The notes below the pieces were generated by a model. That model saw only the letters and a program-made list of their open reading frames with translations, searched no databases and was not told the origin of the DNA. Position numbers and translations under genes: made by a program. From Anniella stebbinsi (taxonomy: Eukaryota; Chordata; Lepidosauria; Squamata; Anniellidae): DNA of 64,000 bases. Positions 1 to 10,863 of this stretch are shown here, one piece after another. The stretch is taken from assembly GCA_029215795.1 (NCBI GenBank), contig JARDYH010000002.1, positions 365,020,973-365,084,972 of the forward strand. Direction: 5' to 3'. Position 1 is the stretch's first letter, and the number at the start of each line of letters is the position of its first letter.

Positions 1-153
1 CATTTTGGTTGTAGCCTCTCCTCTGTGTGTTCCCCAGCCATATCCCAGCATGCACTGTGAGTTCTGTCGGCTGCATAAAGCGGCTGGGGTTTTTTGGCTG
101 CTCTAGGCAGCAGAACTCTATTCCGAAACGGAATAGTCCACAGAGAGAGGGGG

Positions 154-362
154 GGCTGAATTCAGACGACACTTTAAACAACGGGGCTTCGGGCTAAACA
201 ACGTGCAAGCCCGTTGTTTCACTCCATTGTTTAAAGTGCCTGATTAACATACTGTCAGTTGTGTGTGCGTTGTGTGCTGCCCCCCAGACGACACAATAAG
301 CAACACAACTGACGATTGTTCCCCCCCTCCTCCATTGCCTAATGTGTCGTCCGAACTGAGCC
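154..362. mobile_element. degraded TIR element (GGCTCAATTCGGACGACA family), copy 1a
   Basis: The right end reads GTGTCGTCCGAACTGAGCC and the left end is the imperfect inverse GGCTGAATTCAGACGACAC. The interior has AACAACTGACGATTGTT-like subterminal words shared with the next copy. It is non-coding and looks like a DNA-transposon MITE. It abuts copy 1b head to tail, so the exact border and any target duplication are unresolved. Confidence 0.6.
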
Positions 363-365
363 AGT

Positions 366-590
366 GGCTCAATTCGGACGACATGATAGTCAATGGTGGG
401 TTGACTAACCCTAACTCTAGCCCTAGGGGGTACTCCCCACACAACATGGTCATAAACAATCAACTGTGGTGTGGATGAGGATCAGCGCTGAGTTGACTAT
501 GGCAGCATTCGGATGACACAATAGTCAAAACAACTGACGATTGTTTCCCCCACACCAGTTGTTTATTGTGTCGTCCGAATTGAGCCAGTG
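366..590. mobile_element. TIR element (GGCTCAATTCGGACGACA family), copy 1b
   Basis: Inverted termini GGCTCAATTCGGACGACA and TGTCGTCCGAATTGAGCC frame about 221 bp. It is homologous along its length to 6574-6794, including an interior CTAACCCTAA-like stretch (degenerate here) and the CAACTGACGATTGTTTCCCC segment. It is a non-autonomous DNA transposon. No clear target duplication was found. Confidence 0.75.
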
Positions 591-599
591 TCATCATGA

Positions 600-2436
600 G
601 GCAAACAGAAAAACAGAAAAGAAACCTCCACACCTGCTACATAAACTATAAAAGGCTTTCAACTCCATCCCACACAGTTGGCTGAAAAAAGTACTGGAAA
701 TATACAAAATACATCCCTCAATCCAAAACTTTCTGACAAGAATCATGGAGACATTGAGAATGACAATACACCTAACAACATACAAGAATCATATACAGAC
801 ATAAAAAATAAATATCAAACGTCGCATATTCCAAGGTGACGCATAAAGTGCTCTATGGTTTTGCCTGTGTCTGAATGCACTATCCAACACCCTTAACAAC
901 ACCACATACGGCATCAACATAAAGCACCAAAAACAAGCAAAGCACAGAATCAATCACCTCCTGTACATGGATGACATCAAAATCTATGCTTCCACTTTAA
1001 CACAGCTAAAAGGCCTCCTGCGAATCACTGAGGAGCTGACAACAGACATGAAAATGGAATTCAGGATAGGAAAATGCAAGATCCTACACATAGAAAGAGG
1101 AAAATGGAAAGAAGAAGAAACAGCAGAAAGACTAAATAACTAAATATTAGAAAACATGGAAGAAAATGAAACCTACAAATACTTAGGATTCCAACAAAAC
1201 ACAAAAATCAATCACTCACCTATCACAAATCCTAAAATCTAAACTCAACTTGAAACACATTTTCAAAGCCACCAACACCTACACAATACCCATTTCCACA
1301 TACTCATTCGGAATCATACACTGGTCGCACGCTGAACTCAAAGAAATAAACAGACTCAATTGTACCGAACAACAACCAGCAGGAAAGAAGGAGGAAGAGG
1401 TCTGCTGGACATTAACACAATTCATGCTAAACAGATAAAATCACTCAGAGAATTCTTCCACACCATCCCCCCCCATTCATAAAGCCATAGTAACAGCAGA
1501 TAAAAACTACACCCCACTCAACCTAGCACTACAAAATGAGGACCAAACACGACATCACACTTGCAGAGAAAAAAAGAAAAATGGGCACAAAAAGCCCTTC
1601 ATGGGAAGCACTACAACATAATACAAAACCCACGAATAAAAAAAGAACAATCGTACGAATGGCTCAGGAAGGCTGAGCGATTTCCAGAAACCGAAGGATT
1701 CTTAATAGTTATTCAGGATCAAGTTATAGCAACCAGGAACTACCAAAAATACATCATAAACGATAACAGCGTAACAACAAATCTATGCAGGAAATGCCAT
1801 CAGTTCCAAGAAACAATAGACCACATAACAGGAGGATGTAAAATTCTGGCAGGAATGGACTATACAGACAGACACAATACAGCTGCAAAAACAATTCACC
1901 AACAACTGGCCATCAAATTCAACCTTATCAAACAACCTACACCATACTATATATATATTCACCCGAAACAATCTTGGAAAATGCAGATTACAAAATATAC
2001 TGGGACAGAACAATTCATATCGACAAGACAATACCCTGCAACTGACCAGACATAATGTTCATAGACAAAAAAGAAAAACACACATACCTCATCGACATAG
2101 CAATGCCGAATGACAAAAATGTTGTTGAAAAGGAAGAAGGAAAGAGAGACAAATATACACCACTGGCCATGGAAGTCAAAGAACTATAGCAGCAGGAAAA
2201 GGTCAAAATTATTATTCCATTAGTCACCTCAGTCACCAGCATCCTATCAAAAAATTATACAGAAAACCTTCAGAAACTGGGCCTACCAAAACACATCCAC
2301 ACCAACATCCAGAAAGCAGTCATACTTAAAACATGCTCAATTGTCAGGAAATTCCTGAATCTGTAAAAGACATCATGACTTGGCAAAGTCTGTCATGCCC
2401 GTCTGAAAAAAACGCCATGAGCGAGAAAGAGATGAA
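600..2436 (+). mobile_element. decayed R4-clade LINE (RT and restriction-like endonuclease)
   Basis: Broken frames on the + strand translate to reverse-transcriptase sequence with the catalytic LYMDDIKIYA box (Tyr-Met-Asp-Asp codons at 964-975). Downstream is the 164-codon open segment 1561-2055 with a CRKC-X8-H-X4-C zinc-binding pattern at about 1785-1840. In a shifted frame from 2046 comes PDIMFIDKK...YLIDIAMP, the PD...D core of a restriction-like endonuclease. This order (RT, Cys-His motif, PD-D nuclease) is that of R2/R4-type LINEs, and the wording resembles the R4/Dong group known in reptiles. It is interrupted by stops and frameshifts (at 1141-1143 and near 2055, for example), truncated at its 5' end, and inactive. 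Confidence 0.8.
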
Positions 2437-3090
2437 ATAATAATCATCATCATCATCATCATCATCATAGAATAGTAGAGTTGGAAGGGGCCTATAAGGC
2501 CATCAAGTCCAACCCCCTGCTCAATGCAGGACTCCACCTTAAAGCATCCCTGACAGATGGCTGTCTTGAATATCTCTAATGTGGGAAGCCCACGACCTCC
2601 CCAGGTAATTGGTTCCATTGTCGTATTGCTCTAACAAACAGGAAGTTTTCCCTGCTGTCCAGCTGGAATCTGGCTTCCTGTAACTTGAGCCCATTATTCC
2701 ATGTCCTGCAATCTGGGATGATCGAGAAGAGTTCCTGGCTGTCTTTTGTGTGACAGTCTTTCAAGTACTTGAAGAGGGCTATCATGTCTCCCCTCAATCT
2801 TCTCTTCTCCAAGCTAAACATGCCCAGTTCTTTCAGGCTCTCCTCATAGGGCTTTGTTTCCTCATCCCTGATCATCCTTGTTGCTCTCCTCTGAACACGC
2901 TCCAGATTGTCTGCATCCTTCTTGAAGTGTGGTGCCCAGAACTGGACGCAATACTCAAGATGGGGCCTAAAAAGTGCCGAATAGAGGGGAACCAGTACCT
3001 CACGCGATTTGGAAGCTATCCTTCTATTAATGCAGCCCAAAATAGCATTTGCTTTTTTTGCAGCCACATCACACTGTTGACTCATATTCA
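2437..3090 (-). mobile_element. CR1 LINE 3' end with (GAT)n tail
   Basis: The minus strand encodes the C-terminal end of the CR1 ORF2 protein over about 170 codons (3091-2576), including FRPHLEYCVQFWAPH and FSLEKRRLRGDMIALF. A short 3' UTR with TTGGACTTGATGGCC follows. The tail is a (GAT)n run at 2440-2468 in place of the usual ATTCTATG repeat. It is 5'-truncated. The frame is nearly intact, so it is moderately young. Confidence 0.9.
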
Positions 3091-3446
3091 TACACTATAT
3101 CAGAAAGGAATTCTTCACACAGCACATAGTTAAACTATGGAATTCGCTACCACAAGATGTGGTGATGGCCACCAATTTGGATGACTTTCAAAGGGGGTTG
3201 AATAAATTCCTGGAGGAGAAGGCTATCAATGGCTACCAGTCCTGATGGCTATGTGCTTCCTCCAGTATCAGAGGCAGTAAGCCTGTGTGCACCGGTTGGT
3301 GGGGAACATGGACGGAAGGGGGCTGTTGCACCCATGTCCTGCTTGTGGGTTCTTGTTTGACAGCTGGTAGGTACTGTGTGAACAGAATCCTGCACTAGGT
3401 GGTCCCTTGGTCTGTTCCAGCATGGCTGTTCTTATGTTCTTACGAC
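3091..3446 (+). mobile_element. CR1/L2-type LINE 3' end (LWNSLPQDVVMATNLDDF)
   Basis: The + strand encodes VKLWNSLPQDVVMATN, LDDFQRGLNKFLEEK and AINGYQS with stop, the C-terminus of a CR1-like LINE. A 3' UTR follows, ending TCCAGCATGGCTGTTCTTATGTTCTTA. The same 3' end recurs at 15096-15677 and 31985-32560. It is joined tail-to-5' with the preceding inverted CR1 copy. Confidence 0.75.
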
Positions 3447-4418
3447 CCATGAAATTCCTGACACATCGTCTGTGCCTTGATAGCATCAGGCTAAGAAAAT
3501 GGTGTGATGCTGGGAGGCAAGGCAAATCCTGCAGTTGCAAAGGAGGAAGGCTGCCCCATGGAACTGGTGGAGAAAAATTAGCCACTCTCACTCTCCTCCC
3601 TCCTCCACTCTCCAATTTTGCCGCAGGAAAACAAACAAACCCTATATCCTAGATATAGAAGTCCTAGGCATAAAAGGTTGCGAAACTCCATCACTGCTCC
3701 CACAAAAGAAAATGAAGGTGTTGGCCACTTTTTTAGTTTCTAAACCTCTAAACAATTTTCCACCTTACATCCCCCCATCGATGGGCAACGTTTATTCTTG
3801 GCCTTGACCACCTATAGTTTCCCAGGATATTTTGACCTTTCTGTGGTCAACTCAAAGAGCTGAAGCTGAAGCTTCTCTGACACACCCGACTCTCACAAAC
3901 ATTGCCCATTTTGGTTTCCCTGAGGGAAAAACATATTAGCGCTTTCTTGTCATGGAGCCAAACACCACACCACGTTCCTTGTTTGGTTCATTGAGGCTGA
4001 TCCTCTTGGGAACCAAGGAACCAACCAGCAGCTCATCCATAGATGATGCACTTGAGAAATTAGGTAAGTGCTAGAAATTCAATCAAGATTTAGGGACTTA
4101 TTCATGCCAAAAGCATGATGTTCTTGCGTGAAAAGCTCCAGAAGAGCCTGCGTTTAGCTGGCAACTCCCTGGGTGTGGTGCATACCCGCTGCCATGTACA
4201 AGAATTTGGCTTTCAGCACATGTTTCAGAAGAGTTGATGTGATACAACTGCAACACCAAGATTTCGTGTGATACAAATCCCACTGTTTCGGAGGCCCATT
4301 TGTCCCTTTTGGATGAAGGAACGAAGCCGTTGCTTGAACACCACCTAGCCAAGGGAGAGAGGCCTGTGCGCTGCAGTGTTGAGGGCTGTGAGAATGAGCA
4401 AGGGAATATAGTTCTTTC
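3447..4418. other. no recognised feature
   Basis: This intergenic stretch has short open frames only. I see no splice-flanked coding segment, tRNA fold or repeat that I can name. Confidence 0.6.
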
Positions 4419-5989
4419 TAGGGGTGTGCACGGACCCCCCGGATCGGATCGGGACCCGGATCGGGACCTCCAATTTTGTCCCGGACCGGTTCGGACAAAA
4501 TCGGAGGCCCCCCGGACCGGATCGAGTCCGATCCCGACCCAAAAATCGTACATTTTTGGATCGGCCGCCATTTTTTTCCCCATAGACTTGCATTGCAATG
4601 CAAGTCTATGAGGAAAAAATGGCGGCGGGTGGGTAAGGGGGGGCCTAACTCCCTCCCCCCCCCGGGGCCGTCCGCTGTGGACGGCCCTGGCAGGTAAACC
4701 CCCTCCCCCGCGCTCCCTACCTCCCCTGGGGCCGCCTGCTTCCATCCGCTGGCGCCCGCGGGCGCCAGCGGATAGAAGCGGACGGCTCCGGGGGGGGGTA
4801 AGCCCCCTTCCCCGCCACTTACCTTCTCGGCCCGTCCGGCGCCGGCGGCTACTACCAGCGGGCTCCGCGGCCTACTCTCGAGTAGCGCGCCGGGTGATGA
4901 CATCACCCGGCGCGCCACCCTGGAGCAGGCCGCGGAGCCTGCTGGTAGTAGTAGGCGCCGGCGCCGGACGGGAGCCGCCGGGCCGGGCAGGTAAGGGCCC
5001 CCCTCCCCCCTCCCCCCTCCGCGCGCCCCCTCCTCCCCTCCACGCACCCCCTCCTTACCTTTCCGGCCCGGCGGCTCCCGTCCGGCGCCGGCGCCTACTA
5101 CTTCCAGCAGGCTCCGCGGCCTGCTCTAGAGTAGCGCGCCGGGTGATGACATCACCCGGCGCGCCATCCTAGAGCAGGCCGCGGAGCCTGCTGGGAGTAG
5201 TAGGCACCGGCGCCGGACGGGAGCCGCCGGGCCGGGCAGGTAAGGCCCCCCCTCCCCCCTCCCCCCTCCGCGCGCCCCCTCCTCCCCTCCACGCACCCCC
5301 TCCTTACCTTTCCGGCCCGGCGGCTCCCGTCCGGCGCCGGCGCCTACTACTTCCAGCAGGCTCCGCGGCCTGCTCTAGAGTAGCGCGCCGGGTGATGACA
5401 TCACCCGGCGCGCCATCCTAGAGCAGGCCGCGGAGCCTGCTGGGAGTAGTAGGCGCCGGCGCCGGACGGGAGCCGCCGGGCCGGAAAGGTAAGGGCCCCC
5501 CTCCCCCCTCCGCGCGCCCCCTCCTCCCCTCCACGCACCCCCTCCTTACCTTTCCGGCCCGGCGGCTCCCGTCCGGCGCCGGCGCCTACTACTTCCAGCA
5601 GGCTCCGCGGCCTGCTCTAGAGTAGCGCGCCGGGTGATGACATCACCCGGCGCGCCATCCTAGAGCAGGCCGCGGAGCCTGCTGGGAGTAGTAGGCGCCG
5701 GCGCCGGACGGGAGCCACCGGGCCGAGAAGGTAAGTGCCCCCCTCCTCCCCCCCCCGCTGTCCACTTTCATCGGCGGGCGCCCGCTGGCGCCCGCCAATG
5801 GAAGCGGCGGTGGGCGCCAGTGGGCGCCCGCCGATCCGCCGATCCGCCGAACCGGTTCGGAGCTTTTTTGGACCGGTTCGGATTGGATCGGCCGATCCAG
5901 CTGCGGGATCGGAAATCGGATAATTTATCCGATTTCCCACTGGACCGGACTCGGATCGTGGATCGGGTCCGATCCAGTGCACATCCCTA
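4419..5989. mobile_element. GC-rich foldback hAT element, copy 1 (TSD GTTCTTTC)
   Basis: It begins TAGGGGTGTGCACGG and ends GTGCACATCCCTA, and is flanked by a perfect 8-bp duplication GTTCTTTC (4411-4418 and 5990-5997). Eight-bp duplications and TAGGG ends point to the hAT superfamily. The interior has no transposase. It consists of GATCGG-rich outer arms, a palindrome with inverted GCCGCCATTTTT / AAAAATGGCGGC boxes (4564-4626), a series of palindromes bounded by AGGTAAG / CTTACCT, and a tandem array (4796-5740). CpG is abundant, unlike old repeats. Open frames through it (for example 4418-5047 minus) follow from base composition and are not genes. Confidence 0.9.
4796..5740. repeat. four tandem ~249-bp palindromic units
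   Basis: Each unit is centred on GGGTGATGACATCACCC, at 4892, 5141, 5390 and 5632 (periods 249, 249 and 242). Each has near-perfect inverted arms reaching through CAGGCTCCGCGGCCTGCT and GGCGCCGGACGGGAGCC to AGGTAAG-type borders. The last three are nearly identical, so the array expanded recently by duplication inside the element. The 242 spacing reflects a shortened CT-rich spacer. Confidence 0.9.
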
Positions 5990-6573
5990 GTTCTTTCAGG
6001 GGCATCTGCTGACTGAGGCACCAGGTCTAAGATGACAGCCAGGGGTCCCGGTGGACATAATGCACAGAGCTGCGCGCAAGGAGCCTCTCAAAATTTTCCA
6101 ACATATTTGCGGGTAGAGGAATTGGAGGGACAATTTCACCAAATTTCTCAAGGGGGAGGAGAAATTCTCCAACAATTTCCTCACAGGCCGGCATCACCAT
6201 TGACAAGGGGTGTAGAACAGCTTCTTCTTTTTTCCCCTGAAGTTTTTTTTTGGGGGGGAGGGCATGTTTTTTCACTGCATCAACTATGTTGGCAGCCTGG
6301 CCCCCATTTTGCACCTTCCACAATGCCACATATACTTAGCATCAATCCAGGACATTGAGGGGAGGGAATGCAGCCACCACCAAAAAAATATGGTGCAGAA
6401 AAAGTGGTGAAAATTATGAAAAGTGTTCTTTGATTTCTAAGGAGTAAGAAAAGAAACACCTCAGGAATTTCCTGAACATTTTTCTTTCCGCCATGAAAGG
6501 GGATTCCATTTTTTTCTGCCTTGTTCACAGGGCAGTTGTGTGTTGGTGGTGTTTTCGACCTTAACTAAACACT
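5990..6573. other. no recognised feature
   Basis: The sequence is rich in AAATTTCTCC / GGAGAAATT words (about 6090-6180), which suggests a small imperfect foldback. It has no named family and no coding signal. Confidence 0.5.
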
Positions 6574-6794
6574 GGCTCAATTCGGACGACACGATATTCA
6601 ATGGTGGGTTGACTAACCCTAACCCTAACCCTAGGGGATACTCCCCACACAACATGATAATAAATAATCAACTGTAATGTGGATGCAGATCAGCGCTGAG
6701 TTGACTATGGCAGCATTCGGATGACACAATAGTCAAAACAACTGACGATTGTTTCCCCCACACCAGTTGTTTATTGTGTCGTCCGAATTGAGCC
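6574..6794. mobile_element. TIR element (GGCTCAATTCGGACGACA family), copy 2 with telomere-like motif
   Basis: It starts GGCTCAATTCGGACGACAC and ends GTCGTCCGAATTGAGCC. It has the same 221-bp length and order as 366-586. The interior contains three consecutive CCCTAA units plus part of a fourth at 6613-6634. It is non-coding. Confidence 0.8.
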
Positions 6795-7704
6795 TCTGTG
6801 TGGTGGCTGAGGGTACTGTCTATATTTTTCTTCCTATTACACCTCACACCATTGCTCTACATTCTCCCAGGCTGCCTGCACTCCCTGACCTGGAAAGGCC
6901 CTATGGGAGGACTAAATTCATCATGAGGTTTTCCCCTGGGCAGAAAGTGTGGGAAGCTACAGGCTGTCAGAGAGGTGACTGTACAGTGAAAGACAGGATG
7001 CTCACACACACCCCTCAGCTATCTCATAAGTAAGATGAGCACAAGAACCCTGAACTAAAGCCATGAGAATTTCTCCAAAATTTCTTCTCCTTTGAATTCC
7101 TTTTCGAAAGCAAGTTATTTTCTATCAAATTGAATGAGAAGGGCCAAAATTCTCACGGGAGAAACTTTTGGCACAGTACTAGCAATGCATAATCAACCCT
7201 CTGGGAGGCATGGCCACAGGATGCCCCAGAAAGTTTTGCTTATAAAAATATATATCTCACATCTGCCCTCCCCAGCTAGGCATCCTCCAGATGTCTTGGA
7301 CTACAAATCCCAGCATCCCCCAGCCATCCATGCCGGCTGGAAGTTGCTGGCTGATGTAGTACAGCCAAGACATCTGGACAGTATCTCGTGGGGTAAGAAT
7401 GGATTAGATGCATTCATGAAGGGAAGCCACCATCATTTTGAGAGGACACCGTGGCACTATTTTGGTGGATGCTTTTTTTGGGGGGGGGGAGAGTGGCAAG
7501 CTCCACCCTGTCCTACCACGGGTGATCACTGAGCACCTGAATACAGCCACACATGTCTAATTCTGTCCATGTCATCAGGAATCCAATTGGTAGCAGAGTC
7601 TCTAATTGTGTGGATTAGCAAGGCATTTCTGTATGGGTTTGTTTTTTCTTCTTAAATTTCCATTTCTAAAATCATACTACCCAAAGCAGTGCACTAATTT
7701 GTAA
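6795..7704. other. intergenic; one CCAGATG palindrome
   Basis: Apart from the palindromic repeat at 7271-7385, no feature is recognised. Short T- and G-runs occur near 7470-7490. Confidence 0.55.
7271..7385. repeat. palindromic CCAGATGTCTTGGACTAC repeat
   Basis: The left arm CCTCCAGATGTCTTGGACTACA and the right arm TGTAGTACAGCCAAGACATCTGGA are imperfect inverses around a CAGC-rich centre. Related copies lie at 34007-34120, 45325-45425 and 49338-49474, with half a copy near 15915-15990. It behaves as a dispersed MITE-like family common in sauropsid genomes. The superfamily is not determined. Confidence 0.65.
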
Positions 7705-8330
7705 AAGCAGGGATTTTTTTTAATTTGATTTGATTTGTGCCCTGCCTTTCTACCAACAGTAACAAAACAAATACATTCAAAACACAACTAACAACACAAT
7801 TACAGAAGAAAAACAGCACCCAACCCAACTGATCCGCTTCCCTGCCAACAGCCTGCTTGAATAGATATCTCTTCCGGCAGGCAAAAGGACAGCAGAGAGG
7901 GGGCCAACCTAGCCTAGCCTCCCTCGGCAGGGAGTTCCACAACCTGGGAGCAGCCACTGAGAAGGCCACCAAAGGTCTCCGCTGTGCCTCTGACGGTGGC
8001 AGCACCAGAAGAAGGGAGTTTTCCAAAGATCTTAAAACTCAGGCAGATTTGTATGGGAGAAGGCAGTCTTTTGGGTAGAAAGTCCCCAAGCCGTATGGAC
8101 TGTAGCCAGCACAGTTGTGCCTGGAACAGGTTGGTAGCCAATGAAGCTGCTGTCAACAAGGGAGTCACATGCTCCTTGTAACTGGCCCCAGTTATAGGGA
8201 TGGATAATGCGCAAAATGGACCGAGCAGATTTTAAAAATGCACGCACTTCCAGAATGCCAGTTTCATCCTCAGTGTTTTCCCTTGTCAGAGCGTGGAATC
8301 CTGCATGGACTGACAGGTGTTGCATTGCAC
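7705..8330 (-). mobile_element. non-LTR LINE 3' fragment (SVAAPRLWNSLP type)
   Basis: The minus-strand translation includes FSVAAPRLWNSLPREARLGW, the C-terminal motif of a common sauropsid LINE family. A 3' region with GGTAGAAAGGCAGGGCAC and an AAATCAAATC-type tail at about 7715-7735 follows. It is strongly decayed. The clade (CR1/L2-like) is inferred only from this motif. Confidence 0.6.
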
Positions 8331-8860
8331 TGTTTCAAGATGCACCTGTCCACCTGAGGAGCACCGACATCGTCCTGGCTGCTGATGCAGGAGATGATAA
8401 TGTTGCCAGCCCACGGGTGGGAAGAACTGGCTCCGAGGGACCTGCGGAGGCTGAGGGCTTCTGGGCCAGATTCCTGTTCATGGGGACCTGTGGTGAGGCT
8501 CTGTACATTTGCAACCCATCCCTCTGAAACCCAGGGCAAGCCCTAGGTAGAAGAAGCTGCTGCTTCAGAGGCAAACCATCCAGGGGTCCAAATGACAGGA
8601 ATGCAGAGGTTCTGGGCAGGTGAGTTCAGTACTAGTGTCACTGGTGTTAGATGTGCTCAGTGACCCTCCCCCACGGCAATGGGGGGGGGAAATAAGTGAC
8701 TCCCACACAGCAAGCAATTCAAGAAGGTTACTTAATTCTGAAAGGCACTGGGGTTGGACCTCCTTCACCCCAAGGGATGAATTCCAGTTTGGAGAAGCTC
8801 ACCTGGGTGCATGCCAGTGGTGGGCAGGGCCAAAATATCAACCTGATATCATCATCAGCA

Positions 8861-8874
8861 CTAGTAGTAGTAGT

Positions 8875-8905
<31 letters not shown>
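8861..8905. repeat. (TAG)n(CAG)n(TAG)n microsatellite
   Basis: Fifteen triplets of TAG and CAG in one block. Open frames across it encode homopolymers and are not genes. Confidence 0.95.
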
Positions 8906-9007
8906 TTGCATTTCAACCCTTTAGAACAGTGACAAAACTGCAGGAGACCATCAAATAAATGGTGCTCAGGAGAAGGGGACAGTGCCAGGGGAGGAGAATA
9001 TTCCAGT

Positions 9008-9456
9008 ATCATAGAATAGTAGAGTTGGAAGGGGCCTATAAGGCCATCGAGTCCAACTCAATGCAGGAATCCACCTTAAAGCATGCCTGACAGATGGCTG
9101 TCCAGCTGCCTCTTGAAGGCATCTAATGGGGGAGAGCCCACCACCTCCCTAGGTCATTGGTTCCATTGTTGTACTGCTCTTACAATCAGGAAGTTTTTCC
9201 TGATGTCCAGCCAGAATCTGGCTTCCTGTAACTTGAGCCCATTATTCCATGACCTGCACTCTGGGATGATCGAGAAGAGATCCTGGCCCTCCTCTGTGTG
9301 ACAACCTTTCAAGTCTTTGAAGAGTGCTATCATGTCTCCCCTCAATCTTCTCTTCTCCAGGCTAAACATGCCCAGTTCTTTCAGTCTCTCCTCATAGGGC
9401 TTTGTTTCCAGACCCCTCATCATCCTCATCACCCTCCTCTGAACACGCTCCATTGC
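9008..9456 (-). mobile_element. CR1 LINE 3' end
   Basis: The minus strand encodes [24 protein letters not shown] CR1 C-terminal protein from about 9456 down to 9154 (ERVQRRVMRMMRGLETKPY at the start). A 3' UTR then ends in CTACTATTCTATGATA. It is 5'-truncated. Confidence 0.85.
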
Positions 9457-9494
9457 ATGCATGAGGACCGTGGCACAATTTGCTTAAAAAAATT

Positions 9495-9880
9495 TAGGGA
9501 TGTGCGAATCAGCAAAACACAAGTTTCACCTAAGTCCTCCAAATTCCATCTTTAAGCTTGTTCTGACTCAAGCTCATATATGACTATGAGCTATTTTTTT
9601 CTTGTATGAAAATCCACATGCATTTTTCCAAATATATGCATCAGTTGTGCACAACTTTCAAATGTATGTATTCTTCTCCTGTGCTTTTTTCATGCATGTT
9701 TTTTCAAAGGTACGCATGTTGTTGAATGCAGGGGGGGGGGGGGATGAATCACACTGCAAGCTTGAAAATGTGCAGATTTTGACTGCGGATTGTGCCTGAG
9801 TCCACACTCGGTCCAGAACATGAGAATTGGGTATAGCCTGATATTAAATGAACTGAAATGAATTCCTCATTCACCCCTAT
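9495..9880. mobile_element. degraded element with TAGGGATGTGC end
   Basis: It begins TAGGGATGTGCGAATC and possibly ends TCACCCCTA near 9879. The interior is rich in TGCATTTT/TGTGCA words. The end resembles the hAT foldbacks of this window. No target duplication is evident. Similar word content appears at 13760-14000, 31090-31440, 35400-35560, 43440-43690, 47440-47880 and 54923-55250. Confidence 0.4.
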
Positions 9881-10710
9881 GGGCGCTGATGAGACACACA
9901 CACAAATGGTCTGACACCGGATAACACGTGCTCTGATGTTACTGGAGCTCTTAACTGCATGCAGGCCGAACCCCACATGGTAAGCATGCTAGGATGCCAA
10001 GGACAACTTTCCCCTTTAGCAATTGTGACTCATGACTGAGAGATTGTGCTGAACTGTTTAAGTTGGTGCGGTGTGTGGGGGATGATAGACGCCCTCGCCC
10101 TAAAATGGGGACTCATAGCACAAACTGATCTGGATTCGTACCACAAACTGATCTGACCCCAACACACTCAACTGCCAGAGGATGTTGATTAAGCTGAAAC
10201 AGTTTTGCTGAAGGGGGAAAAGAGGCTAATTAAAAACAACTCAACATCCCCCTTTGTTCCTTTGGAATATGTCCCCAAAGCATTTTGAGCCTTGCAGACT
10301 CAAATAACCTCTCCCGTATGAACCGGGTACCCTGCCTCTTCTAGAACAAAGTGCTGTCGCTGACACATCGGGGCTGAGCAGTTTGAAGACATAGGTAGTG
10401 ACCTAATTCAAGCCTTTAAAAAAGCTTGAACTCAAAGTTTCCCACCTTTTCCAGGTAAGCTTAAACATTTCTCCATCCATAGTAATTATGCAAACCATGG
10501 GCAAGCGTTCAGATCTCACAGAGCTTTGGCATACTCTGAGATGATCTCTGGAGTTCAAACACGGGCATGCTCTCAGAAGCAGAGGTTGGTTTAATTAATT
10601 TCTCACCTTGCCACAGTTAATAACCATGGATAAATACAAAAAAAAAAAGTCAATGGTTTTGTTTCCTAGTCTTGATGCCTGGGAACAGCCTTGAATGCCA
10701 TTTTTCTTAG

Positions 10711-10842
10711 GCCCAATCTACACCAAGCAGGATAGAGCGCTATGAATGCAGTATGACAGCAGTTTATGCATGTGTCTTATGGGCCCCAAAAGTTGTCAGG
10801 GCACTTCAATACCACTATAAAGCAGTAGTGTAGATACTGCCT
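10711..10842. mobile_element. MITE fragment (ATCTACACCAAGCAGGATA family)
   Basis: It opens GCCCAATCTACACCAAGCAGG and ends AGCAGTAGTGTAGATACTGC. The core GGGCCCCAAAAGTTGTCAGGGC is shared with 12496-12646 and 26970-27193. It is a non-coding inverted-repeat element. Confidence 0.65.
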
Positions 10843-10863
10843 TGGTGGAAAAGTGAGTACAAA

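Noticed and set aside
4418..5047. Long minus-strand open frame rich in Arg/Gly/Pro, and similar frames at 5617-6021, 33104-33382 and 60225-60740
   Set aside because: They lie wholly inside GC-rich palindromic transposons. The same palindromes produce open frames on both strands, with no protein homology.
4892..5648. CRISPR-like or satellite array from the regular 249-bp spacing
   Set aside because: The units are near-identical palindromes without variable spacers, confined within the duplications of one hAT element.
4419..5989. CpG island or promoter
   Set aside because: The CpG density belongs to a transposon with defined ends and a target duplication. No gene start lies nearby.
6613..6634. 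Interstitial telomeric repeat marking a chromosome fusion
   Set aside because: Only about 3.5 units, located inside a transposon family that carries the motif itself.
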